From assembly GCF_004349265.1 (NCBI RefSeq), contig NZ_SMFL01000005.1:124301-188300 (forward strand): 64,000 bases of DNA. Direction: 5' to 3'. The stretch comes from Dyadobacter psychrotolerans (GTDB lineage Bacteria; Bacteroidota; Bacteroidia; Cytophagales; Spirosomataceae). The notes under the pieces were generated by a model. The model had not been told where the DNA came from. It ran no database searches and saw nothing but the letters and a program-made list of their open reading frames with translations. Below, in pieces: positions 43,183-51,714 of this stretch (the first letter of the stretch is position 1; every line of letters begins with the position of its first letter). A program made the position numbers and the translations under genes.

Positions 43183-43600
43183 ACATTCTGATTTTTTTAT
43201 TTAAAAGTTTAATCAAAATTAAAGTCAACATAGTTATATTTTTAGAGTTGAAATACCTGACTTTTCTACCAGGTAGAATGGTTTCCATGTACGTAATTTC
43301 CCGCAGCAGACATTTGAAAAACCTTTCTAAATCACGATTTAAAAGGAAAATTGATTTTTTTAGTGCTATTTACTGATCTTGAGCTTAACGAAATTTGCTG
43401 GTGATAACTGAAATAATTTTGAACCAGGAAAATTTGCCTGCTGTCAATCGTGAAACAGTTCGGATTTGGCGAGTATAAAAAGCGATTTAATTACTTTTTT
43501 TATAAACGGGGTGAGTGTATTTATTCTGCCTGATTTTAAGAAGTAAAATAATTTATTAGACGTTTGAACAACTGTTCATAAAAGTATTAACGTGCTGTAC
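43183..43600. other. About 420-bp divergent intergenic region
   Basis: Separates the small minus-strand gene at 43182 from the truncated FecR gene at 43601. AT-rich; no credible coding frame, palindrome or RNA gene seen. It should contain divergent promoters, none of which I could place with confidence. Confidence 0.5.
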
Positions 43601-43978
43601 ATGAAACCGTATTCGGATTATTCGGCCGAAGAGTTAGCGATGGAAAATCTTTTTATAAGATGGGTCCGGTTTCCGGATGACCCTTCCATTCGTGCTTTTT
43701 GGGAGAACTGGATAATCAAATATCCTTACATGAAGGAGAATGTCGACAGGGCTCGTGAACTTGTACTCACCGCTTCGGACTGGAAACCCGACATGCTTTC
43801 GAATCAGGAAGTGAACTCCATATGGGGCAGAATTCGAAGTTCTCTGGAAATTATTGGCGAAAAGGAACCCATCCATCCTGCCGTAAAGTCATTTGGAGCA
43901 GGAAACATCATTAAAGGAATCGTGCTGCTTATCATGTCGCTGACCTTCCTTTTTTTTTTACTATGGTTTTTTGTTTAG
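43601..43978 (+). CDS. Truncated FecR: anti-sigma domain plus one transmembrane helix
   Basis: A 125-residue protein. Residues 8-85 align with the cytoplasmic anti-sigma part of the full FecR encoded 1.5 kb downstream: LFIRWVRFPDDPSIRAFWENW against the corresponding FRAWV..LWASW segment, then VDRARELV and EVNSIWGRIRSSLE. Residues about 103-125 are a single hydrophobic helix (IVLLIMSLTFLFFLLWFF), where the protein ends. The entire periplasmic FecR domain and STN-contact region are missing. No FecR-like coding sequence follows the stop, so this is not a simple frameshift. It could bind a sigma factor without any periplasmic control. Confidence 0.7.
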   Translation: MKPYSDYSAEELAMENLFIRWVRFPDDPSIRAFWENWIIKYPYMKENVDRARELVLTASDWKPDMLSNQEVNSIWGRIRSSLEIIGEKEPIHPAVKSFGAGNIIKGIVLLIMSLTFLFFLLWFFV

Positions 43979-44219
43979 AAGTTCACTAAACGCTGCTTTT
44001 ATATATTTCAAATAAATTTTCTGCACAAATTCGTCGCCAGACCGCACCAGAGCGAGGTTGACAGGCCCATTATGCCATAATTTTATCCAGGATTCAATTT
44101 TATTATTCGTAGAATTAAAATAACTATTAGGGGTAAATCCAAGTTATAGCGTCAGGTTCAATAGGCGCAAGCATCATTGTAATTTTTAAGGAAAAGAGAC
44201 CAAGGTCGGATCGGAAATT

Positions 44220-44954
44220 ATGGAAATGGAAAATGGAGTCACTTTACCTGGTAACTATTCTCAGGCAAGCGGAATATTACCTAAGGAAATTCTCAGTTCA
44301 GACCCGTTATGGGATTCATTGAAGGCAGGAAATTATTCTGCTTTTGAGAAGATCTTTAAACTTAATTATCCCTCTTTATTTAATTACGGACTACGTTTCA
44401 ACCAGGATGAGGACGAAGTCAAAGATTGTATTCAGATACTTTTCCTGAACATCTGGGAGAGAAAGGAATTTCTGGGCTCGTCCGACTCAATCCGCAATTA
44501 CCTGATGGCCTCACTTCGCCGGCTGATCCTCAAAAGACTAAAATCCAATTCTATTTTTGTTGAGTTAGGTGCAGAAAATCCTGAGTTTCACATTGAACTC
44601 TCCGCCGAATCACAAATGATCTATGACCAGACGCTGACTGAAAATAATAACCTGCTTCAGGACGCGATCCAAAACCTACCAGATCGCCAGAAGGAAGCAC
44701 TCTATCTAAAGTTCTATAACGACCGTTCATTTGCCGATATCGCTGCAATAATGAACATCTCCACAAGGGCAGTTTACAAGCTGATTTACAAAGCCCTGGA
44801 TTCACTTAATGAAGAGCTTGTTCTGCAATCAGATAAAGCTTCTTTTCTGATCGGATCCTTCATTCTTTTTCTTCAGGCGGCCTTCTTTAATATTCTTAGC
44901 AAATCAACTTTTTTGGAAAATTTGCAAACGTTTGCGGAAGACTTAACTATCTGA
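44220..44954 (+). CDS. ECF RNA polymerase sigma factor of the triple SusCD locus
   Basis: A 244-residue ECF sigma factor. Region 2 spans about 40-108 (YSAFEKIFKLNYPSLFNYGL, then VKDCIQILFLNIWERK); region 4 about 145-200 (QNLPDRQKEALYLKFYNDRSFADIAAIMNISTRAVYKLIYKALDSL). After region 4 there is a hydrophobic segment at about 208-226 and a further 18 residues, longer than the usual Bacteroidota tail. It is followed by a FecR gene and an STN-bearing SusC gene, the classic signalling order. It probably activates the SusCD genes downstream. Confidence 0.92.
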   Translation: MEMENGVTLPGNYSQASGILPKEILSSDPLWDSLKAGNYSAFEKIFKLNYPSLFNYGLRFNQDEDEVKDCIQILFLNIWERKEFLGSSDSIRNYLMASLRRLILKRLKSNSIFVELGAENPEFHIELSAESQMIYDQTLTENNNLLQDAIQNLPDRQKEALYLKFYNDRSFADIAAIMNISTRAVYKLIYKALDSLNEELVLQSDKASFLIGSFILFLQAAFFNILSKSTFLENLQTFAEDLTI

Positions 44955-45076
44955 TTATTAGAATTTTATATCTATTTTTGATAAAAATGTAAATATTTCT
45001 TCAAAAAAGAAGACGGAACGAGGGTCACTTTGAAGATTATCTTGCTTTATTAAATTAAAGAATAAATATTATCCTA

Positions 45077-46129
45077 TTGAAGAAAATTTACGATCATTTT
45101 ACTTGTAACGACTTTATCCTGGATGAGGATTTCCGGGCATGGGTTAATGGCTCCGCTCCGGAGAAAGATCATTTGTGGGCATCGTGGATGCGCTCAAACC
45201 CGTCACGTAAAACTGAAATCGAAAAAGCCCGAAGAATCTTAAATGCCATACAAATAAAAGGTATTGCCCCCGAAGCAGAAGACGTGCATCAGGAATGGAA
45301 AAAACTTGAATCTTCTTTTACTACACCAACCATTTCTGAGCAGGAAGTGATTGTCAATCCTTTCCGCAGAATATTTACGTTTTTTAATATACTCGCAGCT
45401 GCGTCGGTTTTACTTGTGTTCTTTTTTGCCGGACGTTTTTTATTACCAACTACTGGTGAAACCGTCATTTCTTCTGTTGAACAAAAAACCGGTAACGGGC
45501 AGCAACGGGATATCAAATTGCCTGACGGAACGATTGTCAGATTAAACGCGGGTTCCACCATTACGTATCCCAAAGTTTTCCCGGATACGCTTCGTGAAGT
45601 GACGCTTTCAGGAGAGGCCTTTTTCAGTGTAGCTAAAAATGCAAAGTCGCCATTCATTATTCATACCGGAGAAATTGTGACAAGGGTTCTTGGGACTTCC
45701 TTTAATGTAAGAGCCTATCCTGAAAATGAGGATGTTCAAATTGCAGTGGTTGAGGGCAAAGTAAAAGTTAATACAAGACTGGCACCGACTGAGGATAAAA
45801 ACAGTGTGTGTCTCACTGGTAATGAGATGGTCACTTTTCAGAAGACAAAGGGTGAGCTGATCAAAAGTGATTACGACGAAAAGGAGCAGATTGGCTGGAA
45901 AGACGGGATTCTGTATTTCGAAAAGTCAGACTTTATCTCAACGGTAAAAAAGCTGGAACGCTGGTACGGAGTCAGGATCCACATTGCCGACCTGAAAAAA
46001 CTGGATGATCCCAGCTGGCGATTCAGCGGAAAGTTTCAGCACAAACAGCTCGAATACATTCTCAATGTAATGAGTTACCCCAACCGATTTTCATATACGA
46101 TAAATAAGGATACCGTAAACCTTCAATAA
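45077..46129 (+). CDS. FecR-family anti-sigma factor of the triple SusCD locus
   Basis: A 350-residue single-pass membrane protein. Cytoplasmic anti-sigma domain at about 10-85, transmembrane helix at about 99-122, then the periplasmic FecR domain (LPDGTIVRLNAGSTITYPKVF, VTLSGEAFFSVAKNAKSPFII, VLGTSFNVRAYPE) and the C-terminal STN-contact domain ending YTINKDTVNLQ. The start codon appears to be TTG at 45077. It should couple the STN domain of the following SusC to the preceding sigma factor. Confidence 0.92.
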   Translation: MKKIYDHFTCNDFILDEDFRAWVNGSAPEKDHLWASWMRSNPSRKTEIEKARRILNAIQIKGIAPEAEDVHQEWKKLESSFTTPTISEQEVIVNPFRRIFTFFNILAAASVLLVFFFAGRFLLPTTGETVISSVEQKTGNGQQRDIKLPDGTIVRLNAGSTITYPKVFPDTLREVTLSGEAFFSVAKNAKSPFIIHTGEIVTRVLGTSFNVRAYPENEDVQIAVVEGKVKVNTRLAPTEDKNSVCLTGNEMVTFQKTKGELIKSDYDEKEQIGWKDGILYFEKSDFISTVKKLERWYGVRIHIADLKKLDDPSWRFSGKFQHKQLEYILNVMSYPNRFSYTINKDTVNLQ

Positions 46130-46167
46130 TCTAACTAAACATGCCCTTGAATACAAGCTAATAAAAA

Positions 46168-46191
46168 ACCGGTAACCCAAAGGCTACCGGT
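46168..46191 (+). other. Hairpin between fecR and the first SusC gene
   Basis: ACCGGTA (46168-46174) and TACCGGT (46185-46191) form a 7-bp stem; the loop can add a CC/GG pair. There is no U-tract. It may attenuate or process the transcript, as it lies between regulatory genes and the transport genes. Confidence 0.5.
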
Positions 46192-46286
46192 CCGCGGATG
46201 TGACTTAACCAAGCATAAGAGTTGGCGCTCAATCAAAAATGGTAAAAGTCACCTGAATGAATTGTTAAATTCAAACCATCAAAAAT

Positions 46287-49200
46287 ATGGAATATAAACT
46301 ACTACAACAAATTGTAGCGATGTCTAGGTACGCAGTTGTCGGTATGGTTTTGCAATGCCTGTTCGTCGGGTTATTGTCGGCCTCTGATGGTAAAGCCCAG
46401 GAGCAGAGCATTGAGAAAATCATTATTTCTATTAATCTTAAAAATGTAAAACTGGAAGACGCTTTTGTTGCGATCAACGACAAAACGGATTTCAACTTTC
46501 AGTATGATCAGAAGCTTGTTCAAAACAAAAAGGTTGATCTGAACTTTTCATCAACCAGTATTGGCAAGATCCTTCGGCACATTTCAAAAGAATCCAATCT
46601 TAGTTTTAACAGAATCAACGAAACGATTTATGTTTCGAGTGCCAAAAAGCAAACTGTGACTGAGGTTATTACCAAAGCAAAACCAACTTCTTCACTTCCT
46701 GCCCATGAAAATGAGCCTGTACTTTCTACAGAGGAATTTCACGCCAACCGCCTCACCCGGGTAATGAGCAACAGTCTGAATGCAATGGCTGTAACCGTTA
46801 GCGGTGTTGTGAAAGGAGACAATGGCGAAGCGCTTCCCGGTGTAAACGTAGTGGAGAAGGGAACTGTGAACGGTCTTTCAACAGATACAGAAGGAAGATA
46901 TAAAATTACAGTAGCATCAAATAGTTCGGTTCTGGTTTTTAGCTATATAGGATATGTAAGCCAGGAACATCCGGTTGGAACCAAACGGACTTTTGACGTA
47001 AAACTGGCTTCCGAAAATAAATCGCTTGAAGAGGTTGTCGTAGTAGGTTACGGTGTTCAGCGTAAAGAAAGTGTGGTTGGTGCGATCACACAGGTGGATA
47101 ACAAGGCGCTGATGCGCTCAGGAACTTCCAACATTACCAACGCCATTGCAGGTAAATTGTCAGGGGTATTAACCATGCAATCGAGCGGAGAGCCCGGTAA
47201 TGACCACTCTGAAATTATCATCCGTGGTCTTTCCAGCTGGAACGGTTCCCAACCATTAATCATGGTTGATGGCGTTGAGCGCGATTTTAAGGACATGGAT
47301 CCCAATGAGATTGCAACAATCTCTGTTTTGAAAGATGCGTCTGCTACGGCGGTTTTTGGTGCTAAAGGTGCAAATGGTGTGGTGATTGTAACTACTAAAA
47401 GGGGAGCAATTGGTAAGCCGAAACTGGATTTCACTGCCTCATACGGTATGTCGAAAGCCACACGTATCCCTGATCACATCAGTTCATACAGGACGATGTC
47501 GATGTACAACCAGGCATTGATGAACGGACAGCAATTCACAGAGTTGATTCCACAAAATGCTTTAAATGAATACAAAAGTCCTACAACTGCTTTGAATGCT
47601 TTACGTTATCCTGACGTAAACTGGTTTGAATTGATGACGAAACCGTTTGCTGCTAACGCCAACGCAAACTTTAACCTGTCAGGAGGTACCAACTTTATCA
47701 AGTACTTTGCATCCGTTGGATATTCTCACCAGGGCGACTTCTTCAAGGCATATCACGAAGGTTACGACGACACGCGTTACTGGTATAACCGGTTCAACTA
47801 TCGTACGAATATTGATTTTAATCTAACAAAATCGACAACGCTTTCACTTAATGTAGGTGGAGAAACGGGAATAAAAAACCAGCCAACGGACTCACCATGG
47901 AGAAACTTGTATTCGACAGGCCCGTCAAGATATCCTGCCTATTTCCCTGCATGGGTTTTGGAACAGGTTCCTGATCCTGATTATCCAAACGACAGTGGCG
48001 ACAGACTTGCGATGAACTTCGGCGAGTTTACCGGAAACCCATATACATCCATGAATAGGGGTAGCTTTAACAGGTACCTGGATTCCAAATTATTTACAGA
48101 TTTGATCCTGGATCAAAAACTGGACGGAATTACGCAGGGATTGAGCATGCGTGGTAAAGTTTCACTCAGTACATATTATCGGAATAACTCTCTGAACGCA
48201 TCATACTCATTTCCTGAATACCAGCTTAATTACGACAAAATCGGTAGTGAAGAAAATCCATGGTTTCGGAACGGACAGGGTAATGAAATGTTCCAGTTGG
48301 GACCTTTGGATATCAACGTAGGTAACCTGGAAAATGACTATTACAAAGATCTTTACTACGAATTTTCAACCAGTTATAACCGCACGTTCGGTAAACACAG
48401 TGTTTCCGGGCTTGCACTTGTAAACCGTCAGCAAAAGGATAAAACGACACAGTTTCCTTATTATAACCAGGGAGCGGTTGGACGTGGAACATATGATTAT
48501 GCAGGTAAATACATGGTGGAAGTTAACGTAGGTTATACAGGTTCGGAGCGTTTTGCGCCAGGTAACCGCTATGGATTTTTCCCGTCCGGAGCTATTGGTT
48601 ATATGATGTCAGAGGAAAAATTCATGAAAAACAGCGTTCCCTGGATCAGTAAGCTGAAATTCAGATATTCTGACGGTAAAGTAGGTAGTGATATCGCTGC
48701 AAACCGCTGGTTGTATCTGAGTGATTATTTTAAGGATAACGCAGGTTATATCCATGAAGACCTGGGTGCGAATACAGTTTCACAATGGGAAGAAGCGCGT
48801 AAGAGAGACTTTGGTGTAGAAGTAGGTCTTTTCAACGACAGCTTCACTTTTACAGTCGATCTGTTTGATGAGTATCGTGAAAAAATGCTTCTGGTCCCAC
48901 AAAGCGTAACCATGCTCGTAGGTAATTCTTTCAAAGAACTAAACCTGGGCCGTTTGAAGAAACATGGTATCGAGCTGGAAATGGAATACAGAAAAAATCT
49001 TACTTCCGGCTTTGCATACTTCGTAAAAGGTGTATTCGGGTTTAATGAAAACCGTATCCTGTTTAAAGACGATCTTCCTTATGCATTTGATTATCAGAAA
49101 GCGCAGGACAAACCACTTGGTGCTCAGCTGAGCGGGGTAGAGCTTACCGGAACAGGATACTATACTTCTGTGGATGATATCCATAACAACGTTTCGGCAA

Positions 49201-49826
49201 TTGATTTGAATAAACTCAGCGTTGGTGACTACAAATTCCTGGATTATAACGGGGATGGTAAAATCACCAATCTGGATAAATATCCGATTCCGGGATCTGA
49301 CTATCCTCCGCTGACCTATTCTTTCAACGCGGGTTTCTCATACAAAAAATTTGATTTCAACTTCCTGTTTACAGGAAACGTAGGTAAATATGTTGAATTC
49401 AATCAGCCTTACGAGGTAGAATTTATCAAGGGTGACTGGCGTGTTCACGCTTCGCAGCTTGACTACTGGACACCAACAAATCCGGGTGCAAATCACGCAA
49501 CACTGCACTATTCTGCGGGCGGAAGTACCGACAACCTTTTCTGGGGTGGTGGTGAAGCCGACAGAGGTTTTGATATTATGGTGAAAAACCGTTTCTGGAG
49601 AAATGCAAATTACATCCGTTTGAAAGAGGTTTACGCTGCATACACTTTCAATTCGAAAGTATTGAAGCGAGTATTGGGTACATCGAATCTGTTGTTTTTT
49701 GTTACGGCTAATAACCTGCTGACAATCACCAAGTTGATTGAAGGAGACCCGGAAGCAAAAGATTTCAACCAGGGTTTTTATCCTCAGATGACAAGTATCA
49801 AATTTGCTATCAGAGCTGCATTTTAA
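46287..49826 (+). CDS. SusC/RagA TonB-dependent transducer with STN domain (pair 1)
   Basis: A 1179-residue outer-membrane transporter-transducer. Order: signal region to about 38, STN domain 45-117 (ISINLKNVKLEDAFVAINDK, FQYDQKLVQNKKVDLNF), linker, carboxypeptidase-regulatory-like domain from about 165 (VSGVVKGDNGEALPGVNVVEKG), TonB-box-like LEEVVVVGYG, plug with IIRGLSSWNGSQPLIMVDG and TISVLKDASATAVFGAKGANG, and a barrel ending in FAIRAAF. The STN domain lets it signal through the adjacent FecR, which the other two SusC proteins of this locus cannot do. Its SusD partner starts 18 bp downstream. Confidence 0.95.
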   Translation: MEYKLLQQIVAMSRYAVVGMVLQCLFVGLLSASDGKAQEQSIEKIIISINLKNVKLEDAFVAINDKTDFNFQYDQKLVQNKKVDLNFSSTSIGKILRHISKESNLSFNRINETIYVSSAKKQTVTEVITKAKPTSSLPAHENEPVLSTEEFHANRLTRVMSNSLNAMAVTVSGVVKGDNGEALPGVNVVEKGTVNGLSTDTEGRYKITVASNSSVLVFSYIGYVSQEHPVGTKRTFDVKLASENKSLEEVVVVGYGVQRKESVVGAITQVDNKALMRSGTSNITNAIAGKLSGVLTMQSSGEPGNDHSEIIIRGLSSWNGSQPLIMVDGVERDFKDMDPNEIATISVLKDASATAVFGAKGANGVVIVTTKRGAIGKPKLDFTASYGMSKATRIPDHISSYRTMSMYNQALMNGQQFTELIPQNALNEYKSPTTALNALRYPDVNWFELMTKPFAANANANFNLSGGTNFIKYFASVGYSHQGDFFKAYHEGYDDTRYWYNRFNYRTNIDFNLTKSTTLSLNVGGETGIKNQPTDSPWRNLYSTGPSRYPAYFPAWVLEQVPDPDYPNDSGDRLAMNFGEFTGNPYTSMNRGSFNRYLDSKLFTDLILDQKLDGITQGLSMRGKVSLSTYYRNNSLNASYSFPEYQLNYDKIGSEENPWFRNGQGNEMFQLGPLDINVGNLENDYYKDLYYEFSTSYNRTFGKHSVSGLALVNRQQKDKTTQFPYYNQGAVGRGTYDYAGKYMVEVNVGYTGSERFAPGNRYGFFPSGAIGYMMSEEKFMKNSVPWISKLKFRYSDGKVGSDIAANRWLYLSDYFKDNAGYIHEDLGANTVSQWEEARKRDFGVEVGLFNDSFTFTVDLFDEYREKMLLVPQSVTMLVGNSFKELNLGRLKKHGIELEMEYRKNLTSGFAYFVKGVFGFNENRILFKDDLPYAFDYQKAQDKPLGAQLSGVELTGTGYYTSVDDIHNNVSAIDLNKLSVGDYKFLDYNGDGKITNLDKYPIPGSDYPPLTYSFNAGFSYKKFDFNFLFTGNVGKYVEFNQPYEVEFIKGDWRVHASQLDYWTPTNPGANHATLHYSAGGSTDNLFWGGGEADRGFDIMVKNRFWRNANYIRLKEVYAAYTFNSKVLKRVLGTSNLLFFVTANNLLTITKLIEGDPEAKDFNQGFYPQMTSIKFAIRAAF

Positions 49827-49844
49827 ATACAAAAATCTATTAAT

Positions 49845-51692
49845 ATGAAAAAATATATCACCATACTACTGGCGCCGATACTGCTTATCGTATTGTTGTC
49901 GTCTTGTGTAGAAAGCTTTCTGGATAAAGCTCCGGAGTCAGGTTTAACAACCGCCGATGTATTTTCCAAGTACGAAAACTTCAAAAGGTTTTTTGATGCC
50001 ATCTATGAAGGTAACAAAAACGATGCGGGTACCTGGCGGGCTTACAATATTAAAACGGCCTATTCATTGTATTTCGATTTCTGGGATCAGAAATACACCA
50101 TGGAGTCGCTGACCGACATGAGTGACATGGGGCGTCTGATGGATTCGCAGGTTGTAAAGGGCGGTTCTGTTTCAGCCATTATTAACAAAATGACCTATGA
50201 CCGTTCACGACGTCCGATTCTTGGTGCAATGTTTGAGATCATTCGTATTTGTAATACTTCTATCAAAAACATTAATTTACTTAAAGATGTAAGTCCGGTT
50301 GACATCAACGACTTTAAAGGTCAGGCGCACTTCATTCGTGCGTTCGCTCACTTTGAACTGTTCAGACTTTGGGGACCAATGCCTTATCTAAACACTGTGA
50401 TCGGTCCGGATGATGCCTGGGATATTCCAAGGCTTTCCAAACACGAAACACTTATGCGTATCGCTGCGGATATGGACACTGCTGCAATGTACTTTGAGCA
50501 GGGAAATCTGATGCGCCGTGACCCGGGACCTGGCATTGCCGGCCATTTGAACAATCCTGAACAAAAACGTCCGAACGGAGTCGCTGCAAAAGCCTTCAAA
50601 GGTCGTGCACTTCTTTATGCTGCAAGTCCATTAAATAATGAGTTGGGTATCAAGGATTGGGAAAATGCGGCAATTGCAAACTGGGAAGCAATCAAAATTG
50701 CAGAAGCAAATCAGTATGACCTGCTTACACAAGCTGATTACAAGAAAAACTACATCGGCAACCTGTATTCAAACGAACAATTGTGGGGTTGGTCTGCCGG
50801 AACCAAGGCATATAACACAGGAGATCTTAATACACAAATGAACGGTGTTTTTGGTGGTGGTAAAACGGGTTGGTCTGGTGAATGCCCTACACAAAATACC
50901 GTCGATAAATTTGAAACGAAGTGGGGAGAACCTTTGAATACCGATGCGGACCGAAAAGCAGCAGCTGCAGCCGGACATTACAACGAACAGGATCCTTATG
51001 CGAACCGTGACCCAAGGTTTTATATCGATATTATTTACAACACCGCTCCGGTTCCCGGATACGGTGCAGCGCAAATCTATTATCAGACTGTCAACGGTGC
51101 CGCCGTTTACGGACAGTTACTGGATCAAACCTATGCAGGTATCACACGTACAGGTTATTATGAAAGAAAAACCTGGGGAGAGCAAAGCGTAAACAATAAA
51201 ACGACTCCTCAATACACCGATCCTCTGATCCGTTTGGGCGAGCTTTATCTGAATTACGCAGAAGCTGCAAATGAGGCGTATGGTCCAAACGGATCTGCAC
51301 CAGGAGCGACAGTGACGGCTCTTCAGGCGCTAAACAAAATCAGAAAACGTGTCAGCATGCCGGAAGTGTTGCCTGCTTTTGCAGCATCAAAAGAAAAACT
51401 GCGAGACAGGATCAAAAACGAAAGGACGATTGAATTGTGCTTTGAAGGAGGCCATTATTTCCACGACATTCGCCGTTGGAAAGATGCACCTGCGGTAATG
51501 AGTGGAACTGTAATGCGTGTGGACATCGAGAAAGTACCTGTGAGTACAACCTATCCGACAGGTTACAGATATACCCGTCTGCCATTATCGGCTGATCGCC
51601 AGGTGCGCTGGAAAGAAGCTATGTACTATTTCCCATTTAACACGGAAGATATGTACAAAATGAAAAATTTTGTTTCCAACGAAGTTTGGTAG
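49845..51692 (+). CDS. SusD/RagB-family binding lipoprotein (pair 1)
   Basis: A 615-residue surface lipoprotein with a lipobox signal (LLSSC, Cys21). SusD marks: FKGQAHFIRAFAHFELFRLWGPMPYL, LGELYLNYAEAANEAYG, NERTIELCFEGGHYFHDIRRWKDAP and YYFPFNTEDMYKM. It would cap the STN-type SusC encoded just upstream and select the glycan or peptide imported. It has a longer middle region than the peptidase-locus SusD, suggesting a larger or more elaborate ligand site. Operon member, 22 bp before the next susC gene. Confidence 0.94.
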   Translation: MKKYITILLAPILLIVLLSSCVESFLDKAPESGLTTADVFSKYENFKRFFDAIYEGNKNDAGTWRAYNIKTAYSLYFDFWDQKYTMESLTDMSDMGRLMDSQVVKGGSVSAIINKMTYDRSRRPILGAMFEIIRICNTSIKNINLLKDVSPVDINDFKGQAHFIRAFAHFELFRLWGPMPYLNTVIGPDDAWDIPRLSKHETLMRIAADMDTAAMYFEQGNLMRRDPGPGIAGHLNNPEQKRPNGVAAKAFKGRALLYAASPLNNELGIKDWENAAIANWEAIKIAEANQYDLLTQADYKKNYIGNLYSNEQLWGWSAGTKAYNTGDLNTQMNGVFGGGKTGWSGECPTQNTVDKFETKWGEPLNTDADRKAAAAAGHYNEQDPYANRDPRFYIDIIYNTAPVPGYGAAQIYYQTVNGAAVYGQLLDQTYAGITRTGYYERKTWGEQSVNNKTTPQYTDPLIRLGELYLNYAEAANEAYGPNGSAPGATVTALQALNKIRKRVSMPEVLPAFAASKEKLRDRIKNERTIELCFEGGHYFHDIRRWKDAPAVMSGTVMRVDIEKVPVSTTYPTGYRYTRLPLSADRQVRWKEAMYYFPFNTEDMYKMKNFVSNEVW

Positions 51693-51714
51693 CCTTACCC
51701 TTAAACTGATGATT

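Noticed and set aside
43979-44219. Frameshifted continuation of the truncated FecR
   Set aside because: Reading all three forward frames I saw no FecR periplasmic motifs such as LPDGS or GEAFF before the sigma gene.
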